From Actinobacteria bacterium UBA4426 (GTDB lineage Bacteria; Actinomycetota; Actinomycetes; S36-B12): a stretch of DNA of 27,116 bases. Where the stretch lies: the NCBI GenBank assembly GCA_002390705.1, contig DGQA01000046.1, positions 1 to 27,116 of the forward strand, given 5' to 3'. A model generated the notes under the pieces. It did not search any database. It saw only the letters and a program-made list of their open reading frames with translations, and was not told the DNA's origin. A program made the translations under genes and the position numbers. Positions 1 to 8,141 of the stretch are shown in pieces; the stretch's first letter is position 1; the number at the start of each line of letters is the position of its first letter.

Positions 1-2003
1 CCGAGAATCAGCGGGTTGATATCTGCCTCGATGATGCTCGGGTGGTCGATCGCGAGTCGCGAAAGCACCAACACCGTGTACACGATGGCGTCGAATGTCT
101 CCTCGGTGGTGAGTTTGGCGATTCCTGGTGCTTTGCGCACTAATCGCACCGCCTGATCGTGGGTGACCGGAGCTAATGAAGATGCGGTCAACGACAAGGC
201 TTCGGCGTAGCGCCCGCCGATACCCACAGCCACAATTGGTCCATATTGTGGATCGCGAGTCATACCGCAGATGACTTCTGGGCCCGCGGCGATCTCTTGT
301 GCCACCAGTACCGATCCCCCGAAGGCTTGTGTGGCAACGGCCACTTCTTCGGCCGAATCCAGACCCAAAGCCACCCCGCCCACACTTGCCTTATGGGCCG
401 GGCCGTTCATCTTTACCACGACCGGGAAGCCCAGTTCTTGTGCCGCTTTGACCGCCGCTTCGGGTCCTTCTGCGATTCGACGGTCGGCCATCGGAATCCC
501 ATAGCGTTCCATGATCTCGGCGGAAATATGCTCACTGAGGGCGCCGGGACTCAGTAGGTCAGATAGATCCACTTCTTCGTGCGGATCAAGGTCTTTACTG
601 GTGAACGGATGCCACATCGATACTGCTGCCAAAGCCTCGACCGAGGCTCGCGTACCGCGCAGCAAAGCAACACCATTGGAAGCGGCGAAGTTCGCGATTC
701 GGCGGGGCGGGTCAGTGACGTGCACTGTGGAAACTGCCGGAAAGATCCGGCGATCCTTCGTGGCCTGCGCCAAGCCACGGACGATGGCCAGGCACCACTC
801 GTTGTCCACATCTCCTCGGTACTGAGTGATGTCCACTTGGGCGAGCAAAATATCAAACTCGCTCGAGTGGGCCATAAGCTCTAACGATTCGGGGAAGACC
901 ACCTCAGTGTCATCGACCATCCACGCATCTAGTGGATTTTGGGGGTTCACGAAATTCGGAAACCGCTCTTGTAATGACGCCACGAGTTCATACGGCATCG
1001 GTGGGAATTCCAACCCGGTGGGCTCCGCGGCATCAGCCAACATTCCGCATTCACCACCAGACTCGGAGATTGCGCCTAAGCGAATACCCGACGGCCACTT
1101 GGGCTGGCCGAGAATCTCCAACGCCTCCATAAATGTTGAAGTGTCGGTCACTTCGATGCCACCGTGGTGGTGGACGAAGTTCGTGAATGCAATACTCGAA
1201 CCGACCATTGCGCCGGTATGAGCCAGGGCAGTCTGTGCGGCAATTCGCGAGCGTCCTACTTTCATGCACACCACTGGTTTTCCTGCTTCCGCGCAAGACC
1301 GCAGGGCATCGGCGAAAGCTTCTGGCCGCCGGACGGTTTCAACGAACAGACCGATCGCCTTAGTCTCGTCATCATCAACGAGCCCCATGAGCAGGTCAGC
1401 AGTATCGCGGTTTCCCTCAGATCCGGTTGAGAACACGGCGCGAAATCCGATTCGTGGCCCGCAATTCAACATCGCGTCAGCAATAGATCCGGATTGGGCA
1501 ATCACGGAGACGTGGCCGCGACGAAAAGATTTGGGGACACTGGACACATACAGTGAGCCGCCATTCGGCACTGCCATTCCCATACAGTTGGGACCCAAGA
1601 TGGCGGCGTCGTAGGAGTCGGCAAGTTCGATAACTTGGGCTACGACTTCGGCGGATCGGGGGCCGGCTTCTGTGCCGAGCCCAGGAATGACGAAAGCTCG
1701 GATACCAAACTCGAGTGCTTCACGTACCAACTCCAGGACCACCTCGTGCCCAACGAGCATGAACGCGCATTCGGGTTTCTCCGGTAGTTCCGCCACGCCG
1801 GTGTAGACGTCCTCGCCAAGAATTGAATCCCCAGAAGGATGAACCAAGAACGCCTTATTTCGACCGGCAATTGCCTCAGCAACTACCGTTGACCGCCGTG
1901 CATTGGCACCAATGACAACTACCGAATCTGGATCGATCAATCCCTTGACGTTGCGATGCGCGACCCGTTCCGGCGCTGGCAACAAAAACTCGTCTGTGCT
2001 CAT
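1..2003 (-). CDS. ADP-forming acyl-CoA synthetase (acetate-CoA ligase family), 3' end beyond the window
   Basis: I translated this frame by hand: it is open for 667 codons from the ATG at 2003 to the window edge, so only the C-terminal end is missing. An N-terminal CoA-binding Rossmann region (about residues 15-140) is followed by succinyl-CoA-synthetase-like domains. The motif LAHTGAMVG carries His262, which matches the histidine phosphorylated in NDP-forming acyl-CoA synthetases. From about residue 495 an ATP-grasp region begins (ERYGIPMADRR, then GFPVVVKMNGPAHKASVGGV). Family knowledge: these enzymes interconvert acyl-CoA, ADP and Pi with free acid, ATP and CoA. Substrate cannot be read from the sequence. 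It diverges from the dehydrogenase at 2184. It could activate an acid released from a nitrile or amide, but that is inference from context. Confidence 0.9.
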   Translation of the reverse strand, partial: MSTDEFLLPAPERVAHRNVKGLIDPDSVVVIGANARRSTVVAEAIAGRNKAFLVHPSGDSILGEDVYTGVAELPEKPECAFMLVGHEVVLELVREALEFGIRAFVIPGLGTEAGPRSAEVVAQVIELADSYDAAILGPNCMGMAVPNGGSLYVSSVPKSFRRGHVSVIAQSGSIADAMLNCGPRIGFRAVFSTGSEGNRDTADLLMGLVDDDETKAIGLFVETVRRPEAFADALRSCAEAGKPVVCMKVGRSRIAAQTALAHTGAMVGSSIAFTNFVHHHGGIEVTDTSTFMEALEILGQPKWPSGIRLGAISESGGECGMLADAAEPTGLEFPPMPYELVASLQERFPNFVNPQNPLDAWMVDDTEVVFPESLELMAHSSEFDILLAQVDITQYRGDVDNEWCLAIVRGLAQATKDRRIFPAVSTVHVTDPPRRIANFAASNGVALLRGTRASVEALAAVSMWHPFTSKDLDPHEEVDLSDLLSPGALSEHISAEIMERYGIPMADRRIAEGPEAAVKAAQELGFPVVVKMNGPAHKASVGGVALGLDSAEEVAVATQAFGGSVLVAQEIAAGPEVICGMTRDPQYGPIVAVGIGGRYAEALSLTASSLAPVTHDQAVRLVRKAPGIAKLTTEETFDAIVYTVLVLSRLAIDHPSIIEADINPLIL

Positions 2004-2170
2004 GGTGTTCCTTCGGTGCTGGTGATCACGGAAAACTGAATGCACGGGACGTAGCAGTGATCCAGTTGTGAAGGCACCGGCGACGGGAGAGGTATGAGCG
2101 ACGCTGTCAAGCATGAGCCGGTTGTTGGATCATATGCCGGATTCGACCTATGCACAAGAGTTACCACCGC

Positions 2171-2183
2171 TAGGCTGCAGCGC
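2171..2183 (+). promoter_or_regulatory. -10 box for a probable leaderless transcript of the dehydrogenase
   Basis: TAGGCT at 2171-2176 fits the actinobacterial TAnnnT -10 consensus and ends 7 nt before the ATG at 2184. Transcription would then start at or very near the start codon. No convincing -35 is seen and there is no Shine-Dalgarno before 2184, which supports the leaderless reading. An alternative ATG at 2094 would overlap this element. Confidence 0.45.
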
Positions 2184-3146
2184 ATGTATTCCATCTACGC
2201 CGCCGGCATAAACCCAGAAGATCCGCTTTCTGTCCTAGAGATCGGAGACGTCGAACCGAAACCGACACCTCAGGAGTGGGTCGACGTCGAGGTCAAGGCG
2301 ATGAGCCTGAACCATCACGACGTGTGGGCCCTTCGCGGACAGGCCCTGCGTGCGGAACAGGTCCCGATGATCTTGGGAACTGATGCCGCCGGCATCGCCC
2401 CCGATGGGACGCGCGTGGTTGTCCATGCGGTGATCGGTACACCGGTACGTGGTGACGAAACCTTGGATCCAAAGCGTTCACTACTCAGCGAGGTCTACCC
2501 GGGCACCTTCGCCGAGCGGGTTCGTGTTCCAGCCAGCAATCTGATCCCGTTGCCGGAAAGTATGGGCTTTGAGGAGGCATCCTGTTTGCCGACCGCCTAC
2601 TTGACTGCGTACCGAATGCTGTCCACCAAGTCGGGAACCCAGCCGGGGGACACGGTTCTGATCCAGGGCGCAGGTGGTGGTGTCTCCACCGCCGCAATCG
2701 TGCTGGGTAAAGCCATGGGACTGCGGGTGTGGGTGACCTCGCGCGATACCGCCAAAGGCGAGTGGGCCACGACCATCGGTGCAGATGAAGCCTTTGAGTT
2801 GGGGGCGCGCCTCCCGGACAGGGTTGACGCCGTGATTGAAACGGTGGGCGAGGCTACGTGGGATCACTCCCTGAAGTCTCTACGCCCCGGTGGCACGATT
2901 GTGGTATCCGGTGCGACATCGGGTGCGATGCCGCCATCGCAATTGAACCGGGTTTTCTTTCTGCAACTGCGGGTCGTCGGATCAACCATGGGAACCAGCG
3001 AGGAGTTCAGTCGCCTCTTAGCGCTGCTCGCTGAATCCGGCGTCCGCCCGATCATCGATCGCACATTGCCAATGGACTCCGCGCGCGACGGTTTCTCGGC
3101 GATGATCGATGGATCCATGCGCGGCAAAATCGTGATGACCCGCTGA
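2184..3146 (+). CDS. Zinc-free medium-chain dehydrogenase (quinone oxidoreductase-like)
   Basis: The 320-aa product has a GroES-like N-terminal domain (NPEDPLSVLEIGD, then KAMSLNHHDVWALRG) and a Rossmann NAD(P)-binding domain with the glycine motif in VLIQGAGGGVSTAAIV. The cluster of four cysteines that binds structural zinc in classical alcohol dehydrogenases is absent, so the quinone reductase/enoyl reductase branch of the MDR family is most likely. Probable role: NAD(P)H-dependent reduction of an activated carbonyl or alkene; the substrate is unknown. The frame is open from an upstream ATG at 2094. I chose 2184 because the conserved family N-terminus starts there and a -10 box lies 7 nt upstream. 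It diverges from the acyl-CoA synthetase gene. Confidence 0.85.
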   Translation: MYSIYAAGINPEDPLSVLEIGDVEPKPTPQEWVDVEVKAMSLNHHDVWALRGQALRAEQVPMILGTDAAGIAPDGTRVVVHAVIGTPVRGDETLDPKRSLLSEVYPGTFAERVRVPASNLIPLPESMGFEEASCLPTAYLTAYRMLSTKSGTQPGDTVLIQGAGGGVSTAAIVLGKAMGLRVWVTSRDTAKGEWATTIGADEAFELGARLPDRVDAVIETVGEATWDHSLKSLRPGGTIVVSGATSGAMPPSQLNRVFFLQLRVVGSTMGTSEEFSRLLALLAESGVRPIIDRTLPMDSARDGFSAMIDGSMRGKIVMTR

Positions 3147-3305
3147 GGATGAACGTTAGAATCGACTCGCGTCGCGCGGCACGTCAAAATCGATAATTCA
3201 GGCCAGTCCACAACGGTGCCTACCGAGGTGGGCCCCGCCGTACAGACAAGCTAGTAGCGAACTCAGTTGTCGCTGCGGATCGAACGAACAAGGGAAACCT
3301 TCGCT

Positions 3306-3671
3306 ATGGATAAGACCACTGATCAGGATTCTTTCGAGTACTTCCGTCAATTAATGAGAGACTTTTCCCGAGATCGCGACTGGGAGCAGTTTCATGACCC
3401 CAAGTCACTTTTATTGGCATTAGTGGGTGAGATTGGTGAACTAGCCGAACTTTTTCAATGGCTCCCGGCTGATCAAGCGAAAGGCTTGGCATCGAAACCG
3501 GAATTACATCAGCGGGTGGAAGAAGAAATAGGAGACATAGTCTTGTATCTCGTCCGGTTAGCCGATGTATTGGATGTTAATCTGGGTCAAGCCACCATGA
3601 GCAAGTTCGATTCCGTTGTGGAGCGCTTTCCCACTGATTCTGTCAAAGGCCAAGCACCTAGAAAGAGTTAG
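3306..3671 (+). CDS. MazG-like nucleotide pyrophosphohydrolase (dCTPase type)
   Basis: The 121-aa protein has the all-alpha NTP pyrophosphohydrolase pattern. SLLLALVGEIGELAELFQW supplies the first metal-binding acidic pair of the ExxE type, and RVEEEIGDIVLYLVRLADVLDVNL the second (ExxD). Members hydrolyse (d)NTPs, often dCTP or modified nucleotides, to the monophosphate plus PPi as a house-cleaning function. The start is set at the ATG at 3306, with AGGGAAA about 11 nt upstream; the frame stays open to a weaker TTG at 3267. It stands alone between the dehydrogenase and the flavin reductase, and the context gives no hint of a special role. Confidence 0.85.
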   Translation: MDKTTDQDSFEYFRQLMRDFSRDRDWEQFHDPKSLLLALVGEIGELAELFQWLPADQAKGLASKPELHQRVEEEIGDIVLYLVRLADVLDVNLGQATMSKFDSVVERFPTDSVKGQAPRKS

Positions 3672-3837
3672 TTGCTCTGTGGCAGGGCTTCTTGGTGTCA
3701 GATTCAACGTTTTCCCGCGATAAACAAATTATTTTGCCACTGGAAAATCTGAATCATGCCACTCGGATACCCTTATGAGGTGCGTAAATGCTGTGGGAAA
3801 CCAATTGGTGTATCCCGTCAGGCCTCTCGTCGCAATG

Positions 3838-3875
3838 TTGAGAAAAAATCCCCTCTGGCAGCAGCATTTTCTCAA
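3838..3875. promoter_or_regulatory. Inverted repeat upstream of the flavin reductase gene
   Basis: TTGAGAAAA (3838-3846) and TTTTCTCAA (3867-3875) are perfect 9-bp complementary arms around a 20-nt spacer. The element ends about 48 nt before the GTG start at 3924. It could be an operator dyad or a leader RNA hairpin. No T-tract follows, so a terminator is unlikely. Confidence 0.4.
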
Positions 3876-3923
3876 GGAAAACAGATAATAAACGAACCGC
3901 CCCCATAGTGACATGGAGAACAC

Positions 3924-4499
3924 GTGACCCAAACAATTCAAGTGGTGGCAATCGGCGGAACAACGCGTCCGAATTCATCAAGTGAAAAAGCGCTACGAAT
4001 TGCCGCTCAAGCAGCTAAAGATGCCGGAGCTCAGGTGAGTTTCATCACCGGGACTGACCTGTTAATGCCCATTTACGACACCCAATGTACCGAGCGTGCA
4101 GTGGAGTCTGTTCACCTGATTGAGCAGATACGAAACGCAGATGGTGTGCTGATTTCCAGTCCTGGTTACCACGGTGGGATGAGTGGTTTGATCAAGAATG
4201 CAATCGACTACCTCGAGGATCTTTCCGGTGATCGGCGTCCCTATCTTGATGGACGTGCCGTCGGATGCGTAGCTGTCGCCCACGGGTGGCAGGCGTCCGT
4301 GACAACACTGCACCAGTTGCGGCACATCACCCATGCACTTCGGGGTTGGCCGACTCCCATGGGTGCAGCGATCAACATCGCGGAAACCCAATTCAATACA
4401 GATGGCACTCTTGAGGATCCGGCAGCCAACGCTGCACTCACGCGAATCGGCACCCAAATTGTGGATTTTGCGGAAGCCTTCACGGCTTATCGAAACTGA
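3924..4499 (+). CDS. NAD(P)H-dependent FMN reductase family protein
   Basis: The 191-aa flavodoxin-fold protein starts with the family motif GGTTRPNSSSEKALR, which forms the FMN phosphate loop. It continues with DGVLISSPGYHGGMSGLIKNAIDYL, the typical flavin-binding segment with the SPGYHGG turn. Members reduce free or bound FMN with NAD(P)H and often feed two-component flavin-dependent oxygenases. The start is GTG at 3924 with GGAGAA 4-5 nt upstream. The 252-bp gap before it holds an inverted repeat (3838-3875). A partner monooxygenase is not visible in the window; Nit1C clusters elsewhere often include a flavin-dependent oxidoreductase, so a link to that module is possible but unproven. Confidence 0.85.
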   Translation: MTQTIQVVAIGGTTRPNSSSEKALRIAAQAAKDAGAQVSFITGTDLLMPIYDTQCTERAVESVHLIEQIRNADGVLISSPGYHGGMSGLIKNAIDYLEDLSGDRRPYLDGRAVGCVAVAHGWQASVTTLHQLRHITHALRGWPTPMGAAINIAETQFNTDGTLEDPAANAALTRIGTQIVDFAEAFTAYRN

Positions 4500-4591
4500 T
4501 TCGTTGTCAATTCATCCCTTTTCTCTGATATTGACCTACAAAGATGTACTGAAAATGCACGTGCGCAGCGGATCCGTCTGGCCTCGAGCAA

Positions 4592-5086
4592 CTAAGCCGA
4601 CTTTGAAGATTTTCTTTTTAAATTGATGGCCATCTGCTGATGCGGGATTCCCGCATACGTTTCTACGGGACCCTCAAGGTGCCACCCCAGATACTCGAAG
4701 AATCGAACATTGGGCAATTGGATATGCGCGTGCATGACCAACCCACCATTAGCTGACGCTTGAGCAACCGCCTCTTGCACAAGTTCAAAACCAAGGCGAG
4801 AAGTGCGGTGCGCCTTGAGAACCGCAAGCCGATCCCCCTGCCATTGCTCGCACCCCACATCAAGGGGGTACAAGCGGACCGCCCCCACGGGCCGCCCATT
4901 TATGAGACCAATCAGGTGGATCGTGTTCGGTTCACTGTCGCGAATGTCCTCGTCCGTTTCCGTGAAGATTCCTTGCTCATCAACGAATACTTCGTGTCGA
5001 ATGTCAAAATGCCCACGCCGGCGCTGGCGATCATCAACAATCACAATGCTGGTGATGTCTAACTGACGTCCACTAGCCTTAGTCAA
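4592..5086 (-). CDS. nitE: MSMEG_0567/Sll0787-type GNAT N-acetyltransferase (NitE of Nit1C clusters)
   Basis: The 164-aa protein shows a GNAT fold: FDIRHEVFVDEQGIF near the N-terminus, then GAVRLYPLD as the beta-strand that binds acetyl-CoA, and HIQLPNVRFFEYLGWHLEG near the C-terminus. This layout matches the GNAT protein found next to a radical SAM gene in Nit1C clusters of cyanotrophic bacteria. Its acyl acceptor is unknown, and the usual acetyl-CoA P-loop glycines are poorly conserved (HRTSRLGFELV). It starts with TTG at 5086, preceded by AAGGA at 6 nt spacing, and lies 21 nt downstream of the radical SAM gene, so the two form an operon. A region of 92 bp with nothing recognisable separates it from the convergent flavin reductase. 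Confidence 0.85.
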   Translation of the reverse strand: MTKASGRQLDITSIVIVDDRQRRRGHFDIRHEVFVDEQGIFTETDEDIRDSEPNTIHLIGLINGRPVGAVRLYPLDVGCEQWQGDRLAVLKAHRTSRLGFELVQEAVAQASANGGLVMHAHIQLPNVRFFEYLGWHLEGPVETYAGIPHQQMAINLKRKSSKSA

Positions 5087-5107
5087 GAATTATCCTTAAG
5101 AAAGGGA

Positions 5108-6295
5108 TTATCGATCAATGATTTGCAAGGGAATCATTGAGTTTTTACGCGGCTCAAGTGAGGCAAGCCCAGAGCATGCTTGGCAGCGGGCACATCCCGC
5201 TTTTGCAGTAGTGGCATCCATCCCACGCATGCTCATGTACGCCTGCACTCTGCGATAGATGGGTTCAACGTACTCACGCGATGGGGAAGCCCAGTCTTCC
5301 ATCAGCGACCCTGCGACCGGTTTGAGCGGCACCATAAACGGATAGACGCCTAGATCAATAGCTCGCTTCGCGCCGGCTATGGTGATTTCGGGGTCTTCAC
5401 CCATTCCGAGGATGACATAGGTCGAGACCTGACCTTCACCGAAGACAGCAACTGCACGTTCCCACGCAGCAAAGTACGACTCAATTCCGCTAGCAGCCTT
5501 TGCTGGGGCAACCCGCGCTAGGACCTGCGGATCAAAAGTCTCGACATGTATTCCCACCGAATCGATCCCCATATCGCCAACTTCGTTGATCACATCGAGC
5601 TTTAATGGGGGCTCAAATTGAACTTCGACGGGCAGTCCACTGGCCTCTTTGACGGCCTGCCCACATTTTGCCACATAGCGAGCTCCGCGATCTACCCCGC
5701 GCGAACTCCCCGTTGTCAAAGTCGCATCAACAGCGCCATCAAGTTTCTTAGCAGCCACGGCAACTTCAGCGAGCATCTCCGGAGTCTTTTTGACGATTGT
5801 CCTCCCAGAGTCAAGTGATACGCCGATCCCACAAAAAGTGCATTGGTCATCATTACCCCAATATGCACATGTTTGGACAACAGTGCTCGCCAGTGAATCC
5901 AAGTGAAGGAGTGCGATTTTCTCGTACGAGATCCCATCTGCAGTGGTGAGATCGTAGAAACGCGGCCTACGCTCGGCGCGTGCCGACGCTACGCGAAGCA
6001 GCCCACGGTAAATTCCGTAACCGTCGTCCTCAGCTTTGAGTAGATATGGAGAATCCTGAGATGTCGAATTCCCTGTCGGAGCCGTCACCGGATAGCCTTC
6101 GATCCACAGCATTCCCGCGTCTGTCGGGCCTGCGCCACCTGTTCGACGCTCCATCTCTGCCTCGACCCGCAAACCACGGGCCTGCACGTCCATGATCAGG
6201 CTGCTGACGTCCCATGAACCGGGTTGGCCTGAGATAACTCGGCCATCTGCCTCGATGGATTCATAGACCCTCGCGTAATCCATAGTGTCAAGCAC
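5108..6295 (-). CDS. nitD: MSMEG_0568-type radical SAM protein (NitD of Nit1C clusters)
   Basis: The protein is 395 aa with the chosen start. A CX8CX2C motif (CAYWGNDDQCTFC, Cys143, 152 and 155) would bind the radical SAM 4Fe-4S cluster. Further cysteines near the C-terminus (GCARCQACSGL) could bind an auxiliary cluster. The TTGSSRGVDRGARY and PVEVQFEPP stretches fit a partial TIM barrel. This family marks Nit1C nitrile/cyanide clusters; its reaction is not known to me. The frame is open to 6442. I placed the start at GTG 6295 because GGGGAG lies 5 nt upstream and a TATAAT -10 box lies further upstream; ATG 6283 is an alternative. The N-terminal 30 residues before the conserved GLRVEAE region look like an extension. 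The nitE gene follows after 21 nt. Confidence 0.88.
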   Translation of the reverse strand: MLDTMDYARVYESIEADGRVISGQPGSWDVSSLIMDVQARGLRVEAEMERRTGGAGPTDAGMLWIEGYPVTAPTGNSTSQDSPYLLKAEDDGYGIYRGLLRVASARAERRPRFYDLTTADGISYEKIALLHLDSLASTVVQTCAYWGNDDQCTFCGIGVSLDSGRTIVKKTPEMLAEVAVAAKKLDGAVDATLTTGSSRGVDRGARYVAKCGQAVKEASGLPVEVQFEPPLKLDVINEVGDMGIDSVGIHVETFDPQVLARVAPAKAASGIESYFAAWERAVAVFGEGQVSTYVILGMGEDPEITIAGAKRAIDLGVYPFMVPLKPVAGSLMEDWASPSREYVEPIYRRVQAYMSMRGMDATTAKAGCARCQACSGLASLEPRKNSMIPLQIIDR

Positions 6296-6343
6296 TGCTT
6301 CTCCCCTCGCCTGTAATGCACATGTCGCTCCGGTACGCCCCAC

Positions 6344-6387
6344 ATTATAGGAGAAGATTTGTGTCTGAAAGTGGAAACAGACAAATC
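6344..6387 (-). promoter_or_regulatory. Promoter and dyad upstream of nitD-nitE
   Basis: On the minus strand TATAAT sits at 6349-6344, about 50 nt before the GTG start at 6295. Just upstream is a dyad with arms GATTTGTGTCTG (6356-6367) and CAGACAAATC (6378-6387), complementary apart from one extra base pair of sequence in the first arm, with a 10-nt spacer. The dyad covers the expected -35 region, as an operator would. It also lies 18 nt after the stop of the 212-aa gene and could alternatively form a weak 3' hairpin for it. Confidence 0.45.
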
Positions 6388-6404
6388 GTTCCATAACTTG
6401 ATAA

Positions 6405-7043
6405 TTACCCCATATCAGCGCGCATCGCTTCCGCTTCGTCAAGCCATTCTTGGCGATTGTTCATTTCCAACACCAGCGAAGCCTCTAATTCGCTCCCCGG
6501 GTAGACCTGAATCCGGAAAATGGGAGACCCTGTGGCGGGGTCCACATCAACCGAGCGCACCAGTCTGGTCCCAGAGCTCAGATGGAGGTCGACCCATTGA
6601 TGGGACATGGCGAATCCGAGTGTTTCGTTGTCCGGGGTTTGAATGGGCGCCCATTTTTCACCGGCTGCCCTCGCGCGGTCAGTGATCAGCCCTGCCTCGT
6701 CATCAACACCCTGTGCGAGTAATACCCGGTAACGTTGGGCGAGCGCCGCATCCACTATTAATTGATCATCTAGATTGGTTAAGACAATTCCCTGGCTACT
6801 CGCCACACCGTGGAGCCGGGCAAGCGCATTAACACGAATACCCGTCAAATCTTCGACCCCATGAACTTGCTGCTCAAGATAGCTTCCGAGTAGTCCGACA
6901 AGTCGGACCGAGCGCTCGTAAATATCGGCGTCAACAAGGGCCAATGGGTAAAGTTGTCGCTCGGCTTCAGTGAATCGGACAACCAAGTTCGCTAATTCTT
7001 CGTCAAGCCGAGGGGCCGCTGGGGGCACTTCATTCATTTTCAT
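6405..7043 (-). CDS. Uncharacterised 212-aa protein
   Basis: I do not recognise this family. The protein is soluble, acidic and without signal peptide, transmembrane segment or cysteine cluster. The first half is predicted helical (LDEELANLVVRFTEAERQLY). The second half has strands (WVDLHLSSGTRLVRSVDV, then GSPIFRIQVYPG). The start is the ATG at 7043, with GGAG about 9 nt upstream; the ATG two codons later is an alternative. The frame stays open to 7361, but that extension runs through the operator-like repeat at 7060-7086 and into the divergent carbamate kinase gene. It is transcribed divergently from carbamate kinase and precedes nitD, so a role linked to either module is possible. Confidence 0.6.
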   Translation of the reverse strand: MKMNEVPPAAPRLDEELANLVVRFTEAERQLYPLALVDADIYERSVRLVGLLGSYLEQQVHGVEDLTGIRVNALARLHGVASSQGIVLTNLDDQLIVDAALAQRYRVLLAQGVDDEAGLITDRARAAGEKWAPIQTPDNETLGFAMSHQWVDLHLSSGTRLVRSVDVDPATGSPIFRIQVYPGSELEASLVLEMNNRQEWLDEAEAMRADMG

Positions 7044-7059
7044 CGCCTCATTCTCCACT

Positions 7060-7086
7060 ATCACACTACATTTACTATAGTGTGAT
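7060..7086. promoter_or_regulatory. Perfect palindromic operator in a divergent promoter region
   Basis: ATCACACTA (7060-7068) and TAGTGTGAT (7078-7086) are perfect 9-bp inverted arms around a 9-nt spacer. The spacer region contains TATAGT-like -10 sequences readable on both strands. It lies between the start of the 212-aa gene (7043, minus) and the carbamate kinase operon (7152, plus), so one dimeric regulator could control both directions. The regulator is not identified; candidates in the window are the XRE-cupin protein and the PaaX protein. Confidence 0.6.
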
Positions 7087-7151
7087 GACTTTGTCGGATA
7101 AAACATGTCCAAAGGTTGCATTACGTGCACCAGAGCCGAAAGGAATGTACG

Positions 7152-8141
7152 TTGACACTCGCCACAGCGGCACCTTTGGTTGTCGTTGCGCTGGGAGGAA
7201 ATGCCATCACACGTGAGGGGCAGAGTGGGACCTACTCCGAGATGCTGGCCAACTGTCAAGAAATGGCCGCGTCCGTGTGCGCACTGCGCGAAGCCGGTTG
7301 GCGAGTGGTGATCACACATGGAAATGGTCCGCAAGTGGGAAACCTGGCCATCCAGCAGCATGCCGGATCCCCTGAGGTGCCGGGCCAGCCGTTATTTGCG
7401 CTGGGAGCAATGACCCAAGGTTTAATTGGGCACCTGCTCCAAATGGCGCTGCTCAGTACCCACCATCAACAACTCGGACCGGTAGTTGGAGTTGTCACGC
7501 ACGTGATCGTTGACAGGCAGGACGAGGCCTTCGATCGGCCGTCGAAACCAATCGGTCCTTTTTATTCACTTCACGAGGCCCAGGCGCGTTCAGATCTCAC
7601 TGGGCATCCGATCGTTGAAGATTCTGGGCGCGGGTACCGCATTACCGTTCCATCACCACGCCCGCAAGCAATTGTCGAAGGGGACGCAATATCCAGACTC
7701 TCAAAGGACGGGTATCTCGTCGTCGCAGGCGGTGGTGGTGGTATCCCTCTCGTAGAACGAGATGGGACACTAGCGGGGATAGAGGCTGTCGTCGACAAGG
7801 ATCGGAGTGCCACTTTACTCGCCACCTATCTTGAGGCTGACGCTCTCCTTCTCGTCACCGGTGTCGAATGCGTCCTCGCTGACTTCGGGAAACCTACCGA
7901 AAGAGAAATTCATTTGGCGGATGCAGCACAAATGCGGGAGTACGCCCGGCAGGGGCAATTTCCTACCGGCAGCATGGGCCCTAAGGTCGAGGCTGCTCTC
8001 GACTTCATCGACGCTAGTGATGGTTACGCCGTTATAACCGACGCCTCGTCGATGGCCTCAGCATTAGGAAAAGGTGAAACGCCTGGGACCCGGATCGTTC
8101 GAGAGATCCGCGGGTTACCAAGACAAGGAGCTCCTGCGTGA
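7152..8141 (+). CDS. arcC: Carbamate kinase
   Basis: The 329-aa protein has the amino acid kinase fold and the hallmark carbamate kinase motifs: ALGGNAIT near the N-terminus, THGNGPQVGN, GGGGIPL, DKDRSATLLA and FPTGSMGPKVEAAL. It transfers phosphate from carbamoyl phosphate to ADP, giving ATP, CO2 and ammonia, or runs in reverse. I chose TTG at 7152 with AGGA 7 nt upstream; the frame is open from another TTG at 7116. Its stop overlaps the FdrA start in GTGA. In E. coli allantoin catabolism the same partnership (AllK with AllFGH) disposes of the carbamoyl phosphate made from oxalurate, so it is probably the energy-yielding end of this pathway. Confidence 0.93.
   Translation: MTLATAAPLVVVALGGNAITREGQSGTYSEMLANCQEMAASVCALREAGWRVVITHGNGPQVGNLAIQQHAGSPEVPGQPLFALGAMTQGLIGHLLQMALLSTHHQQLGPVVGVVTHVIVDRQDEAFDRPSKPIGPFYSLHEAQARSDLTGHPIVEDSGRGYRITVPSPRPQAIVEGDAISRLSKDGYLVVAGGGGGIPLVERDGTLAGIEAVVDKDRSATLLATYLEADALLLVTGVECVLADFGKPTEREIHLADAAQMREYARQGQFPTGSMGPKVEAALDFIDASDGYAVITDASSMASALGKGETPGTRIVREIRGLPRQGAPA

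Noticed and set aside
511..884. Several 60-130 aa frames on both strands in 246-1882
   Set aside because: They are shadows of the long acyl-CoA synthetase gene on the minus strand, which shows family motifs throughout.
6296..6442. N-terminal extension of the radical SAM protein
   Set aside because: It runs across the TATAAT box and dyad and into the upstream gene's 3' end; GTG 6295 has a well-placed GGGGAG.
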